Under the pieces are notes generated by a model. The model did no database searches. It was not told where the DNA came from and saw only the letters and a program-made list of their open reading frames with translations. A stretch of 64,000 bases of DNA from Synaphobranchus kaupii (lineage: Eukaryota > Chordata > Actinopteri > Anguilliformes > Synaphobranchidae): the NCBI GenBank assembly GCA_029718625.1, contig CM056389.1:5441014-5505013 (forward strand), given 5' to 3'. The position numbers and the translations under genes were made by a program. How positions within the stretch are numbered: position 1 is the stretch's first letter; every line of letters begins with the position of its first letter. This document shows positions 1 to 12,800 of this stretch, piece by piece.

Positions 1-904
1 TGTGACTTCAGTACTTTCAGCACCAGGGTCTTCGATTGCATTTAGGGTAAGAGTTTTGGTTAGGGATTCTGTAAATGTCAGGTTTGACCAAATACTGGAG
101 TTATGTTCCCGAGCAAGAGAAACGGGTTACTGCAGTCTTCAGCTGCTTGAATTGGATTATCCACATTTTTTTTCTTTTTGGTACGTCTAGACAAAAGATT
201 ATAACATTTTGTATTGTCATGTTTTTACAGTAAAACAGTTTTTCTAATAAATTACTTCAAATACATTGTCTTCTATTTCTTTGAATTGATGTTATTTAAT
301 TTGGTTGGGGTTGAGCTAATGGCTAGGGAAAAAAAGGGTTCAGACTGAGGCAGGATTAGGGTTATGTTCAGGAGCTTGTGAATAGGTTAAGACAAGGGTT
401 ACTCTATGATTTCTGATGATTCAAATTTTGTTTTACACATAGGGTGTAACATGATAACATATATTTCAATATTCTTTCAGTGAAATACTATTTTCCAAAA
501 TAAATTACCTTAAAACACCTTTCTTTGCATTTTTTTATTTAATTTATGATATTTCTGTTATTTTTCATAATAATAATAATAATAAATATAATAAATGTAT
601 TTACATAGTGCCTTTCAATCAAAAATGCAGCTCAAAGTGCTTCATAGACAGAACAAAAACCAATATATACATATACACATACATAGAAACGTCAAGTGAA
701 AAAAAATACAAATATTGCTTATAAAATGGGATTATGAAATAATTAAATATATAAATAGATAAAATAAAATAAACTAAGAGTTACAATAAAATGTAACTGA
801 TGTGCTGATGTGCTGTGGGAGTGTTCCATAGTAGCACTATAGGAAATGTTAAGTCTTAGGGCTCAAGCTACAATGGTGTTGTGTGCAGAAGCTTGAGAAA
901 ATGT
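1..904. other. AT-rich intergenic DNA with diverged repeat copies
   Basis: No gene is recognised. The stretch is AT-rich with short poly-A/T runs and a small (AAT)n tract near 568-590. The block at about 75-125 (TTCTGTAAATGTCAGGTTTG and following) reappears in diverged form at 1930-1990. The tract at about 590-650, which includes TGCCTTTCAATC and CAAAGTGCTTCATAGACAG, resembles a dispersed repeat end common in fish genomes. The family is not assigned. Confidence 0.5.
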
Positions 905-1015
905 TGGGATAAGAGTTACTCTTTGGTTTTGGATAAGAGTTACTCTTTGGTTTTGGATAAGAGTTACTCTTTGGTTTTGGATAAGTGTTACTCTTTTGTT
1001 TTGGATAAGTGTTAC
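905..1015. repeat. 24-bp tandem repeat, about 4.6 copies
   Basis: A unit beginning GGATAAGAGTTACTC and ending TTTGGTTTT repeats head to tail with period 24. The last copies change AAGAG to AAGTG. Confidence 0.9.
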
Positions 1016-1039
1016 ATACTTTGAATCAACATTGATTTC

Positions 1040-1235
1040 AGGTCCTATGGTCTATATGAGGCTACACTGGACAGGTTCACCAAGCCATCGCAGGGCACAC
1101 ACACCATTCACTCACACCCTCATACCTACACGCAATTTAGAGTCTCCAATTCGCCTAACCTGCATGTGTTTGGACTGTGGGAGGAAACCCATGCGGACAC
1201 GGGGACAACATGCAAACTCCACACAGTGCTGTGTA
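1040..1235. repeat. Dispersed fish-type repeat fragment
   Basis: The fragment contains CCATCGCAGGGCACACACAC, CAATTTAGAGTCTCCAATT, TTTGGACTGTGGGAGGAAAC and ACATGCAAACTCCACACAG in this order. This series recurs very widely in fish genomes as part of interspersed repeats. I recognise the motif series but do not assign it to a LINE, SINE or DNA-transposon family. The open frame across it is not a gene. Confidence 0.7.
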
Positions 1236-1257
1236 AGCCTGGATAAAAGGAAAGAGA

Positions 1258-1425
1258 TTGATTAATAAAGTTAATGAGAATACTTTATATGTTCTTAATA
1301 AAGTTAATGAAAAGACTATATGTTCTTAATAAAGTTAATGAGAATACTTTACATGTTCGTAATAAAGTTAACGAAAAGACTATATGTTCTTAATAAGGTT
1401 AATGAAAAGACTATATGTTCTTGGA
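1258..1425. repeat. About 30-34-bp tandem repeat, 5 copies
   Basis: Copies of TTAATAAAGTTAATGA followed by either GAATACTTTATATG or AAAGACTATATG, with GTTC at the junction, alternate over about 165 bp. Confidence 0.8.
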
Positions 1426-2160
1426 TTCTCAGTTATGAGTGACAGGATAGAGCTAAAGTCTCCTAGAGCAAAAGGTTAATTATTTTTATTTATAAATTTT
1501 TTCAATTTATGTATTCATATAATTTTTTTGCACAGTTCTACGTAATGTACTTTTACTTTTACATAATTGTTTTCTGATTTTTTTTTTAATGTTGTCATTT
1601 ACATTTTTTTATTACTAAATAAACTATTACTAGTTTATTACTTATAACTACATTTTTTTTCTTCTGATTTAAAAAAAATGATATCCAAATTTATTTATTT
1701 TTTAAGACTATAGTGCATTTTGCACTCTTTTTATAAAATTTTTCATAATTAATGATTCAAGCACATTATCTGGTATTTCTTTTATTGAACTGATGATGTT
1801 TTCATTGTTTTTTAAAAATTAATTTTAGTAGAAAATATATCTTCAGTATTTTTATTTTAAGTAAAAAATATTATGATACTTAAGATGACTCCTACATGGC
1901 TTTAGGGGTCAAATTTGAGCTATAATCAGGAATTCTGTAAATGTTAGGTTTGAACAAATATTGCAGTTATGTGTAGGAGCAAGGGAAAGGGCTTTTCCAA
2001 TGGATCCACTTTTTTCACTTTTGGGAAATAAGACAACAGCTTTTTCCTTTTTTTTGTTGTTGCATTTTTTCAGTAAAATACATTTGTCCCAATATATGAT
2101 TTCAAACACATTATCTATTTCTTTTATTGAATCATATGTTTAGTTTTTCATCCATCTCAA
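1426..2160. other. AT-rich intergenic DNA
   Basis: Very AT-rich, with many T-runs. From about 1915 to 2150 it carries a second, diverged copy of the block seen near positions 75-300. No coding exon, RNA gene or clear transposon end was recognised. Short open frames on both strands are chance. Confidence 0.5.
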
Positions 2161-2169
2161 TAGAAAAAT

Positions 2170-2600
2170 CTGCACAGTCCTACAGACCTGCACTGTCCTA
2201 TAGAACTACACTGTCATACAGACCTGCACTGTCCTACAGACCTGCACTGTCCTACAGATCTACACAGTCATACAGACCTGCACTGTCCTACAGACATACA
2301 CTGTCATACAGACCTGCACTGTCCTACAGAACTACACTGTCATACAGAACTGCACTGTCCTAAAGAACTACACTGTCATACAGACCTACAGACCTGCACT
2401 GTCCTAAAGAACTACACTGTCATACAGACCTGCACTGTCCTACAGACATAAACTGTCCTACAGACCTACACTGTCCTACAGAACTACACTGTCCTACAGA
2501 CCTGCACTGTCCTACAGACGTACACTGTCCTACAGACCTGCACTCCTGCACTGTCCTACAGAACTACACTGTCATACAGACCTACAGACATGCACTGTCC
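2170..2600. repeat. 17-18-bp tandem repeat
   Basis: Units of the type ACTGTCCTACAGACCTGC or ACTGTCATACAGAACTAC repeat about 24 times with point variants. They produce a spurious SYRPALSYRT peptide in the plus frame. Confidence 0.9.
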
Positions 2601-2768
2601 TGCAGGCCTACATACCTGCACTGATGTACAGGGCTGCAGTTTACAGCTGTTTTCATGTCAGACAGGATGCAAACGCAGCATCACACTGATTCGGGAGGCT
2701 GAAAAAAAAAAAACTAATACAAAACAACATCAGGAAGAATGGGGGGGGGGGGGGGGTGCAGACGCGCA

Positions 2769-3480
2769 CACATTAATGCCTCACCATACCTAAGCACTCT
2801 CCCAGCAGCACACACTAATGCCTCACCATACCTAAGCACTCTCCCAGCAGCACACACTAATGCCTCACCATACCTAAGCACTCTCCCAGCAGCACACACT
2901 AATGCCTCACCATACCTAAGCACTCTCCCAGCAGCACACACTAATGCCTCACCATACCTAAGCACTCTCCCAGCAGCACACACTAATGCCTCACCATACC
3001 TAAGCACTCTCCCAGCAGCACACACTAATGCCTCACCATACCTAAGCACTCTCCCAGCAGCACACACTAATGCCTCACCATACCTAAGCACTCTCCCAGC
3101 AACACACACTAATGCCTCACCATACCTAAGCACTATCCCAGCAGCACACACTAATGCCTCACCATACCTAAGCACTCTCCCAGCAGCACACACTAATGCC
3201 TCACCATACCTAAGCACTCTCCCAGCAGCACACACTAATGCCTCACCATACCTAAGCACTCTCCCAGCAACACACACTAATGCCTCACCATACCTAAGCA
3301 CTATCCCAGCAGCACACACTAATGCCTCACCATACCTAAGCACTCTCCCAGCAGCACACACTAATGCCTCACCATACCTAAGCACTCTCCCAGCAGCACA
3401 CACTAATGCCTCACCATACCTAAGCACTCTCCCAGCAGCACACACTAATGCCTCACCATACCTAAGCACTCTCCCAGCAG
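2769..3480. repeat. 42-bp minisatellite, about 17 copies
   Basis: The unit contains CACACTAATGCCTCACC and TAAGCACTCTCCCAGCAG and is nearly identical throughout. Because 42 is divisible by three and the unit lacks stops in some frames, it creates open frames on both strands (266 and 285 codons), both rejected as genes. A two-unit variant (AGCAACACAC followed by CACTATCCC) occurs twice, four units apart, which points to block duplication. A run of 16 G (about 2741-2756) lies just upstream. Confidence 0.95.
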
Positions 3481-3489
3481 ACAATGCAA

Positions 3490-4550
3490 TGATGTTTGTC
3501 CAAACATTCATAAGACTAGAAAAAAGGGGAATTAAATGAATTCTGGGATTCCTGTACCAGAGGGCTGTCACTCACACATCCATCCAGCTGGCTAATTGGC
3601 TTCTTACCCTTTTCCCTTCCTCTGCTGTTCTTAACTGCTTGCCTCTGGCTGAAAATGCAAATGGAAAGAAAAGGAGCCATATAAAAAAGAGAGGAAAAAA
3701 ACAGAGGGAGGAGGAGGAGGAGTGGGGGGATGCAGCTTCATTTAATTATCTCTCAGAGTCAGGCCCAACCGAAGCTGGCCCACACAGCAGAGTTATGCTA
3801 AACAGCAAAGCATCATGGGAATTGGAGTGACAGCTCATTTTCCTCCCTGCAGTTTGGTATGAAAGGAGAGGCAGAAACATAGGTTTCCTTCCCACAATGC
3901 CTGTGAACAGCGCAGGGAGAGCTCCGGGGAGCGCCGGTGCCAAACCTGTCACCGCCGCAGACACAGTCTGTTTGGCGCCTCTGTGTCACGGCTTGTTGAC
4001 AAACGCCAGCAGTCATCCCACCACCCGGGGACGAGGCTGCCACGGATGTGTCAGCAGACTGACAGAACACGTTAATGTCTCAAATCCTGCCGCTGACACA
4101 AACCCATCTTGTTGACAGTATTTGACACGCCGGTCTCAATTCATATATATAATTCCTTTTTTTTTTTCTTCATTTTTTTCTCCCCCCCTTCCCAACTGAA
4201 AAATTACTTTTTTTTTGGCCCACCCGGCTGTGGAGAGATAATGACTTTATTGTGTTTCTTTGTTTTCCCTTCGTTCATTTGAGAGCGGACATTTTCCCGC
4301 CCAGATCAATACACCCTCTGATAAAGAGGGAAGAGGGTGAAATTAAAAGATTCCCTCTGTAGTTCTCAAATCCTTCATGAGAACACCTGTAATAATAATA
4401 ATAATATAATATTAAGGCATTTACCTTAATTACCCAATTACACACATCCAGCAATTTCCTTTCAGGTGAAGCAGCTTCAGAGAAAGAACACTGTGCTGTA
4501 ATCTCAGGTAGAACCAAGAGCAAAGAGCCTGGTTTATTAAAACAGTCAGA
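3490..4550. promoter_or_regulatory. Candidate conserved non-coding (enhancer-like) island
   Basis: This GC-balanced, non-repetitive stretch stands out between AT-rich repeat DNA. It has no convincing coding frame. It holds a cluster of TGACAG/CTGTCA-type cores: GTGACAGCTCA near 3828, CCTGTCACC near 3946, GTTGACAAACG near 3997, TGTCAGCAGACTGACAG near 4049, GCTGACAC near 4092 and TTGTTGACAG near 4109. It also has a TTTAATTATC homeodomain-type site near 3740. Such clusters are typical of TALE-homeodomain (MEIS/PBX) bound enhancers. The assignment is inference from motif density and composition only. Confidence 0.3.
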
Positions 4551-4556
4551 ACAGAA

Positions 4557-4569
4557 CACACACACACAC

Positions 4570-4627
<58 letters not shown>

Positions 4628-4680
4628 ACAAACACACACACATGCACACATGCATGCACGCTCACACACACACACACACA
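4557..4680. repeat. CA/CG dinucleotide microsatellite
   Basis: A (CA)n tract interrupted by a CGCGCGCG core near 4577 and by short ATG/GCA variants toward 4660. The alternating purine-pyrimidine sequence is Z-DNA-prone. The cysteine/valine-rich minus-strand frames are artefacts. Confidence 0.95.
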
Positions 4681-4689
4681 ATCCCTGAA

Positions 4690-5365
4690 TACAGCATAAA
4701 ATTATCAAAATTTATTTCTTAAAAAATGTTTTACCTCAACAGTTTCTTATTGTCAGGTATGACTTTTTGAATCTAAGAATCACCCTTGTAATGAGTAGTA
4801 AGCTGGTATTTTATATCATGTCAACATTTACAGAGGAACATGTTTAACTCCCATCATGCACCAGGATGCAGTTAATTACAAACCACTTGCACTTACACCA
4901 CATCAACTGCTAAACCATCCTAAACACTGCTCTTCATTCATTAATATCTTAATTACTTCTTCACAAAATAAGCATTAGAGAACAGCTCATATCAACTGAT
5001 ATGGCTGGTTGTTGCTTTTGTGGAATTTACATCTGTGGAATTAATATTTTTTTCAGATATAAAAAACTAAAGAAAAAATGCTCCCGACCCAGAGAGGGTT
5101 CAAAGCTATCCTGTTGAGAACTATTGATGTTAGATATACAGGCTGTGTACTACTTCACTAAGAATTAAAATACTCCAAGCTTTTGACATAAATTACACTT
5201 TAAACTACATTACACCTGTTGTTTTGCAATATGAATATGACTAAACCAGTCATAAGCAGGTATTGTGGCAAAACATAAAACACAAACTTGTGAAATGCGT
5301 AAGGTTCAGTGTATGGGCATGACAAGGGGAAGGTGTAGTATTAGAATACAAAGACCTGTACAGTT
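4690..5365. other. Intergenic DNA, nothing recognised
   Basis: AT-rich sequence without repeat structure, gene, RNA gene or transposon end that I can support. The upstream part of the long open frame running into the 45-bp array lies here and has no recognisable protein similarity. Confidence 0.5.
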
Positions 5366-5368
5366 AAT

Positions 5369-7672
5369 ATTCACTCTGGGTCACCATTCTACACCAATCA
5401 CATTTACACACATATTCACTATGGGTCACCATTCTACACCAATCACATTTACACACATATTCACTATGGGTCATCATTCTACACCAATCACATTTACACA
5501 CATATTCACTATGGGTCACCATTCTACACCAATCACATTTACACACATATTCACTATGGGTCATCATTCTACACCAATCACATTTACACACATATTCACT
5601 ATGGGTCACCATTCTACACCAATCACATTTACACACATATTCACTATGGGTCATCATTCTACACCAATCACATTTACACACATATTCAGTATGGGTCACC
5701 ATTCTACACCAATCACATTTACACACATATTCACTATGGGTCACCATTCTACACCAATCACATTTACACACATATTCACTATGGGTCATCATTCTACACC
5801 AATCACATTTACACACATATTCACTATGGGTCACCATTCTACACCAATCACATTTACACACATATTCACTATGGGTCATCATTCTACACCAATCACATTT
5901 ACACACATATTCACTATGGGCCACCATTCTACACCAATCACATTTACACACATATTCACTATGGGTCACCATTCTACACCAATCACATTTACACACATAT
6001 TCACTATGGGCCACCATTCTACACCAATCACATTTCCACACATATTCACTATGGGTCACCATTCTACACCAATCACATTTACACACATATTCACTATGGG
6101 CCACCATTCTACACCAATCACATTTACACACATATTCACTATGGGCCACCATTTTACACCAATCACATTTACACAAATATTCACTATGGGTCACCATTCT
6201 ACACCAATCACATTTACACACATATTCACTATGGGCCACCATTCTACACCAATCACATTTACACACATATTCACTATGGGTCACCATTCTACACCAATCA
6301 CATTTACACACATATTCACTATGGGTCATCATTCTACACCAATCACATTTACACACATATTCACTATGGGTCACCATTATACACCAATCACATTTACACA
6401 CATATTCACTATGGGTCACCATTCTACACCAATCACATTTACACACATATTCACTATGGGTCACCATTATACACCAATCACATTTACACACATATTCACT
6501 ATGGGTCACCATTCTACACCAATCACATTTACACACATATTCACTATGGGTCATCATTCTACACCAATCACATTTACACACATATTCACTATGGGTCACC
6601 ATTCTACACCAATCACATTTACACACATATTCACTATGGGTCACCATTCTACACCAATCACATTTACACACATATTCACTATGGGTCACCATTCTACACC
6701 AATCACATTTACACACATATTCACTATGGGTCACCATTATACACCAATCACATTTACACACATATTCACTATGGGTCACCATTCTACACCAATCACATTT
6801 ACACACATATTCACTATGGGTCATCATTCTACACCAATCACATTTACACACATATTCACTATGGGTCACCATTCTACACCAATCACATTTACACACATAT
6901 TCACTATGGGTCATCATTCTACACCAATCACATTTACACACATATTCACTATGGGTCACCATTCTACACCAATCACATTTACACACATATTCACTATGGG
7001 TCACCATTCTACACCAATCACATTTACACACATATTCACTATGGGTCATCATTCTACACCAATCACATTTACACACATATTCACTATGGGTCACCATTCT
7101 ACACCAATCACATTTACACACATATTCACTATGGGTCACCATTCTACACCAATCACATTTACACACATATTCACTATGGGTCACCATTATACACCAATCA
7201 CATTTACACACATATTCACTATGGGTCACCATTCTACACCAATCACATTTACACACATATTCACTATGGGTCACCATTCTACACCAATCACATTTACACA
7301 CATATTCACTATGGGTCACCATTCTACACCAATCACATTTACACACATATTCACTATGGGTCATCATTCTACACCAATCACATTTACACACATATTCACT
7401 ATGGGTCACCATTCTACACCAATCACATTTACACACATATTCACTATGGGTCACCATTCTACACCAATCACATTTACACACATATTCACTATGGGTCACC
7501 ATTCTACACCAATCACATTTACACACATATTCACTATGGGCCACCATTCTACACCAATCACATTTACACACATATTCACTATGGACCACCATTCTACACC
7601 AATCACATTTACACACATATTCACTATGGGTCACCATTCTACACCAATCACATTTACACACATATTCACTAT
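5369..7672. repeat. 45-bp minisatellite, about 51 copies
   Basis: The unit contains TATTCACTATGGGTCACC and TCTACACCAATCACATTTAC. The most frequent variant is GGGTCACC versus GGGTCATC versus GGGCCACC. In the left part the CACC and CATC forms alternate, giving a 90-bp dimer periodicity. As 45 is divisible by three, both strands stay open: the plus frame of 811 codons repeats a 15-residue unit and the minus frame has 765 codons. No promoter, homology or codon pattern supports a protein. Confidence 0.97.
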
Positions 7673-9402
7673 GGTCCGAATTCAGAGATGGCCAACTTAA
7701 GTCATGTAATCTTGGACCTAGGCATATTTGTTGATGTATTTAATTGTTAAATGTCCTTGTTTTGTATTTCATTATATATGTTTTAATGTAATGCAGGGCA
7801 CATCTGCGAATGAGCCCTTGGTCTCAGTGTGTCTCCCTGTTGAAATAAACGAAATATATGTGCTTAAGTGCCTCTCCTGCACGGATGTAACGCGGGATGA
7901 GATACGCCGTATTCTATCCTGCACTACGCAGGTGAGTTTTTCAAAATGTGGGTGGCACAGGGCATGATATTCTAATTACCTGTTTCTTGTACCTGCCCCC
8001 TGGGTTGCCAGCTTTCTACTAAATACATGTGCGTGGGGATATACATTTTCAACGTATCAGTGACATTGCCTTTAATAACCACATTTGCCTTTGTAAAATC
8101 CTACCTTTGTGCATCGTAGTTGCTCTTGCGTGATGGGGAAGGCAGTGAATGTATTAATCCGTCGCATTGATAAAATAATCATAGCTCCTATTGACGACTT
8201 GGATATACCCATCACACAATCAAAATAAATAATCGCTGGACAGTGATTGCACAAAATATTATTAAGTAAACAAATAAATCGTTGGATTTACTGAAAAATA
8301 AGATTAAAATTTTTTATTTTCTTTTAACAATTTATATAATAAAGACATGTAAGACAAGTAAAGATCCTACGGTGGTTGAACACAATAGCCTATATGCGAT
8401 GTCTTCAACTTAAAAAAAATTATATTCGTCTCTTTGTCAAAGCAAATATTATCCAGACACCTGGATAATCAATTAATCCATCTAATATTGGTCTGGTATA
8501 ATATAACAGGCAGACGGTCAATCACAGCCTACTTTTACATATTTTTCTTTTTATGACAGCTCTTTGATGATTTGTAGTTGCACCATAAAGTTAGTTATGC
8601 AAAGGAAAATATGAACAATATTATGTTAAAATAACATGCACTCTTTCTAAAATCCATTTATGTGAAAGATGCTGTATTTTTAATAATCATCTATTGGTGG
8701 CGCATTTATTTATGACATTATTGACATAAAGCACATTTTTTCCTGAACAAAGTTGCGTGGAAAATGATTAAGTGAAAACTCTGAATACGCGCATCGTGCA
8801 GGACTTACAGACATGCCTCATTTTCATCAAATCTCCACCCCGCGCACGTAATGCCGCGTACATACTGGAGAGACACTTAAAACGGCGGATAAGTCAAAAG
8901 TCTGAATCACAAATAGCTTAAGCTACGCGTAATTTCGGGAGAAAGTCCCATTTGTGAGTGCTTATCTCAACTCTGAATCTGGCCGTAGGGGTCAACATTC
9001 TACACTGGTCTACGTTCACTTGCTTGCCTCAGACCAGTTACAGGAACAGTGAAATTCAGGACACTGATCCCAGGTCAGAACAGCTGTGGGAATCATGCAA
9101 TAAGCTTGTGTGTGCTGAGCTTGTACACATCTCACAAACAGGCCTTTTGAGCAGCAAGTAATTCTACTGGTGGCCACCAGAGGGAGTATCTTCATATGTG
9201 CTCATCTGGATCAGGTTGTGAACCCCAGTTTGTAGAGATGCTTATTGTACATATAATACACACTCTAAAACACACTCAAGGAATTTTCTAGTGCTTTCAA
9301 GTTCCCCAAAATTAAAAGAAAATGTTTTTCCACGTCAAAAAATTTAATCTCATGCTTACTTAAATAGCACTGATTACATTCCAATTGCACACCAAAAACA
9401 TT
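7673..9402. other. Low-copy intergenic DNA with one exon-like segment
   Basis: Non-repetitive, AT-rich DNA. The segment 7797-7931 is preceded by AATGCAG and followed by GTGAGT, is open for exactly 45 codons (135 nt, phase 0 at both ends) and is more GC-balanced than its surroundings. It could be an orphan or transposon-derived exon, but I recognise no protein family in it. The region 8760-9060 has scattered CpG-rich phrases that look like a decayed DNA transposon, without ends I can define. Confidence 0.4.
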
Positions 9403-9525
9403 CCAAAACAGGGAAGATAAACTACACACTGAGCAAAACGGGGAAGATAAACTACACACAGAGCAAAATGGGGAAGATAAACTACACACTGAGCAAAACG
9501 GGGAAGATAAACTACACACTGAGCC
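9403..9525. repeat. 30-bp tandem repeat, 4 copies
   Basis: The unit contains GGGGAAGATAAACTACACAC and TGAGCAAAA; the copies are nearly identical. Confidence 0.9.
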
Positions 9526-9865
9526 ACCTATAATTATTATTCATCATTATTTAAAAATACAAATGATTCTCTGCCCACTTTTCCGAGGGAGTTGATTGAA
9601 GCTAAAACTATATTAAGCAACAGATTTCAATATAGATGTTAATTTAAGCTGAAGTTGTATTAAATAATACATTTCAATGGGAAAATACATGTAAGAGAAT
9701 GAAAAGGAGAAAATGCAGCATTTCTCAGTGGGGGATTGTGAAAGTGCTCGATTGTGGGGCAAGTGTCATTAAATATATTAAATAAAAGAGTGGACGGTTT
9801 TCATTTAACGGATGATGAGGACAGCGGGAACCTCAGGATATAATTGTACAGCAGAAATCGTGTCT
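9526..9865. other. Unique sequence bordering the large satellite
   Basis: AT-rich single-copy sequence. I see no gene or element here. It forms the left flank of the 35-bp satellite, which begins abruptly after GTGTCT at about 9866. Confidence 0.5.
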
Positions 9866-12800
9866 TTAAGTGCTGTGCGTTACCAGGTATAGATATGATC
9901 CTAAGTGCTGTGCGTTACCAGGTATAGATATGATCCTAAGTGCTGTGCGTTACCAGGTATAGATATGATCCTAAGTGCTGTGCGTTACCAGGTATAGATA
10001 TGATCCTAAGTGCTGTACTTTACCAGGTATAGATATGATCCTAAGCGCTGTGCTTTACCAGGTATAGATATGATCCTAAGTGCTGTACTTTACCAGGTAT
10101 AGATATGATTCTAAGCGCTGTGCTTTACCAGGTATAGATATGATCCTAAGTGCTGTGCTTTACCAGGTATAGATATGATCCTAAGTGCTGTGCTTTACCA
10201 GGTGTAGATATGATCCTAAGTGCTGTTCTTTACCAGGTATAGATATGATCCTAAGTGCTGTGCTTTACCAGGTATAGATATGATCCTAAGCGCTGTGCTT
10301 TACCAGGTATAGATATGATCCTAAGTGCTGTGCTTTACCAGGTGTAGATATGATCCTAAGTGCTGTACTTTACCAGGTGTAGATATGATCCTAAGTGCTG
10401 TTCTTTACCAGGTATAGATATGATCCTAAGTGCTGTGCTTTACCAGGTATAGATATGATCCTAAGCGCTGTGCTTTACCAGGTATAGATATGATCCTAAG
10501 TGCTGTGCTTTACCAGGTGTAGATATGATCCTAAGTGCTGTACTTTACCAGGTGTAGATATGATCCTAAGTGCTGTTCTTTACCAGGTATAGATATGATC
10601 CTAAGTGCTGTGCTTTACCAGGTATAGATATGATCCTAAGCGCTGTGCTTTACCAGGTATAGATATGATCCTAAGTGCTGTGCTTTACCAGGTATAGATA
10701 TGATCCTAAGTGCTGTACTTTACCAGGTATAGATATGATCCTAAGTGCTGTGCTTTACCAGGTATAGATATGATCCTAAGTGCTGTGCTTTACCAGGTAT
10801 AGATATGATCCTAAGTGCTGTGCTTTACCATGTATAGATATGATCCTAAGTGCTGTACTTTACCAGGTATATATATGATCCTAAGTGCTGTGCTTTACCA
10901 GGTATAGATATGATCCTAAGTGCTGTGCTTTACCAGGTATAGATATGATCCTAAGTGCTGTGCTTTACCATGTATAGATATGATCCTAAGTGCTGTACTT
11001 TACCAGGTGTAGATATGATCCTAAGTGCTGTGCTTTACCAGGTGTAGATATGATCCTAAGCGCTGTACTTTACCAGGTGTAGATATGATCCTAAGTGCTG
11101 TGCTTTACCAGGTATAGATATGATCCTAAGTGCTGTGCTTTACCAGGTATAGATATGATCCTAAGTGCTGTGCTTTACCAGGTATAGATATGATCCTAAG
11201 TGCTGTGCTTTACCAGGTATAGATATGATCCTAAGTGCTGTGCTTTACCAGGTATAGATATGATCCTAAGCACTGTGCTTTACCAGGTATAGATATGATC
11301 CTAAGTGCTGTGCTTTACCAGGTATAGATATGATCCTAAGTGCTGTGCTTTACCAGGTATAGATATGATCCTAAGTGCTGTGCTTTACCAGGTATAGATA
11401 TGATCCTAAGTGCTGTGCTTTACCAGGTGTAGATATGATCCTAAGTGCTGTGCTTTACCAGGTATAGATATGATCCTAAGTGCTGTGCTTTACCAGGTAT
11501 AGATATGATCCTAAGTGCTGTGCTTTACCAGGTATAGATATGATCCTAAGCGCTGTGCTTTACCAGGTATAGATATGATCCTAAGTGCTGTGCTTTACCA
11601 GGTATAGATATGATCCTAAGTGCTGTGCTTTACCAGGTATAGATATGATCCTAAGTGCTGTGCTTTACCAGGTATAGATATGATCCTAAGTGCTGTGCTT
11701 TACCAGGTGTAGATATGATCCTAAGTGCTGTGCTTTACCAGGTATAGATATGATCCTAAGTGCTGTGCTTTACCAGGTATAGATATGATCCTAAGCGCTG
11801 TGCTTTACCAGGTATAGATATGATCCTAAGTGCTGTACTTTACCAGGTATAGATATGATCCTAAGCGCTGTGCTTTACCGGGTGTAGGTATGATCCTAAG
11901 CGCTGTGCTTTACCAGGTATAGATATGATCCTAAGTGCTGTGCTTTACCAGGTATAGATATGATCCTAAGTGCTGTGCTTTACCAGGTATAGATATGATC
12001 CTAAGTGCTGTGCTTTACCAGGTATAGATATGATCCTAAGTGATGTGCTTTACCAGGTATAGATATGATCCTAAGTGCTGTGCTTTACCAGGTATAGATA
12101 TGATTCTAAGCGCTGTGCTTTACCAGGTATAGATATGATCCTAAGTGCTGTGCTTTACCAGGTATAGATATGATCCTAAGTGCTGTGCGTTACCAGGTAT
12201 AGATATGATTCTAAGTGCTGTACTTTACCAGGTATAGATATGATCCTAAGTGCTGTGCTTTACCAGGTATAGATATGATCCTAAGCGCTGTGCTTTACCA
12301 GGTATAGATATGATCCTAAGTGCTGTGCTTTACCAGGTATAGATATGATCCTAAGTGCTGTACTTTACCAGGTATAGATATGATCCTAAGCAATGTGCTT
12401 TACCAGGTATAGATATGATCCTAAGCGCTGTGCTTTACCAGGTATAGATATGATCCTAAGTGCTGTACTTTACCAGGTATAGATATGATCCTAAGCAATG
12501 TGCTTTACCAGGTATAGATATGATCCTAAGCGCTGTGCTTTACCAGGTGTAGATATGATCCTAAGTGCTGTGCTTTACCTGGTATAGATATGATCCTAAG
12601 CAATGTGCTTTACCACGTATAGATATGATCCTAAGTGCTGTACTTTACCAGGTATAGATATGATCCTAAGCGCTGTGCTTTACCAGGTATAGATATGATC
12701 CTAAGTGCTGTGCTTTACCAGGTATAGATATGATCCTAAGTGCTGTGCTTTACCAGGTATAGATATGATCCTAAGTGCTGTGCTTTACCAGGTATAGATA

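Noticed and set aside
2714..3571. 266- and 285-codon open frames
   Set aside because: Artefacts of the 42-bp minisatellite.
5265..7700. 811-codon plus and 765-codon minus open frames
   Set aside because: The 45-bp repeat unit lacks stops on both strands; no gene signals or codon-position bias visible.
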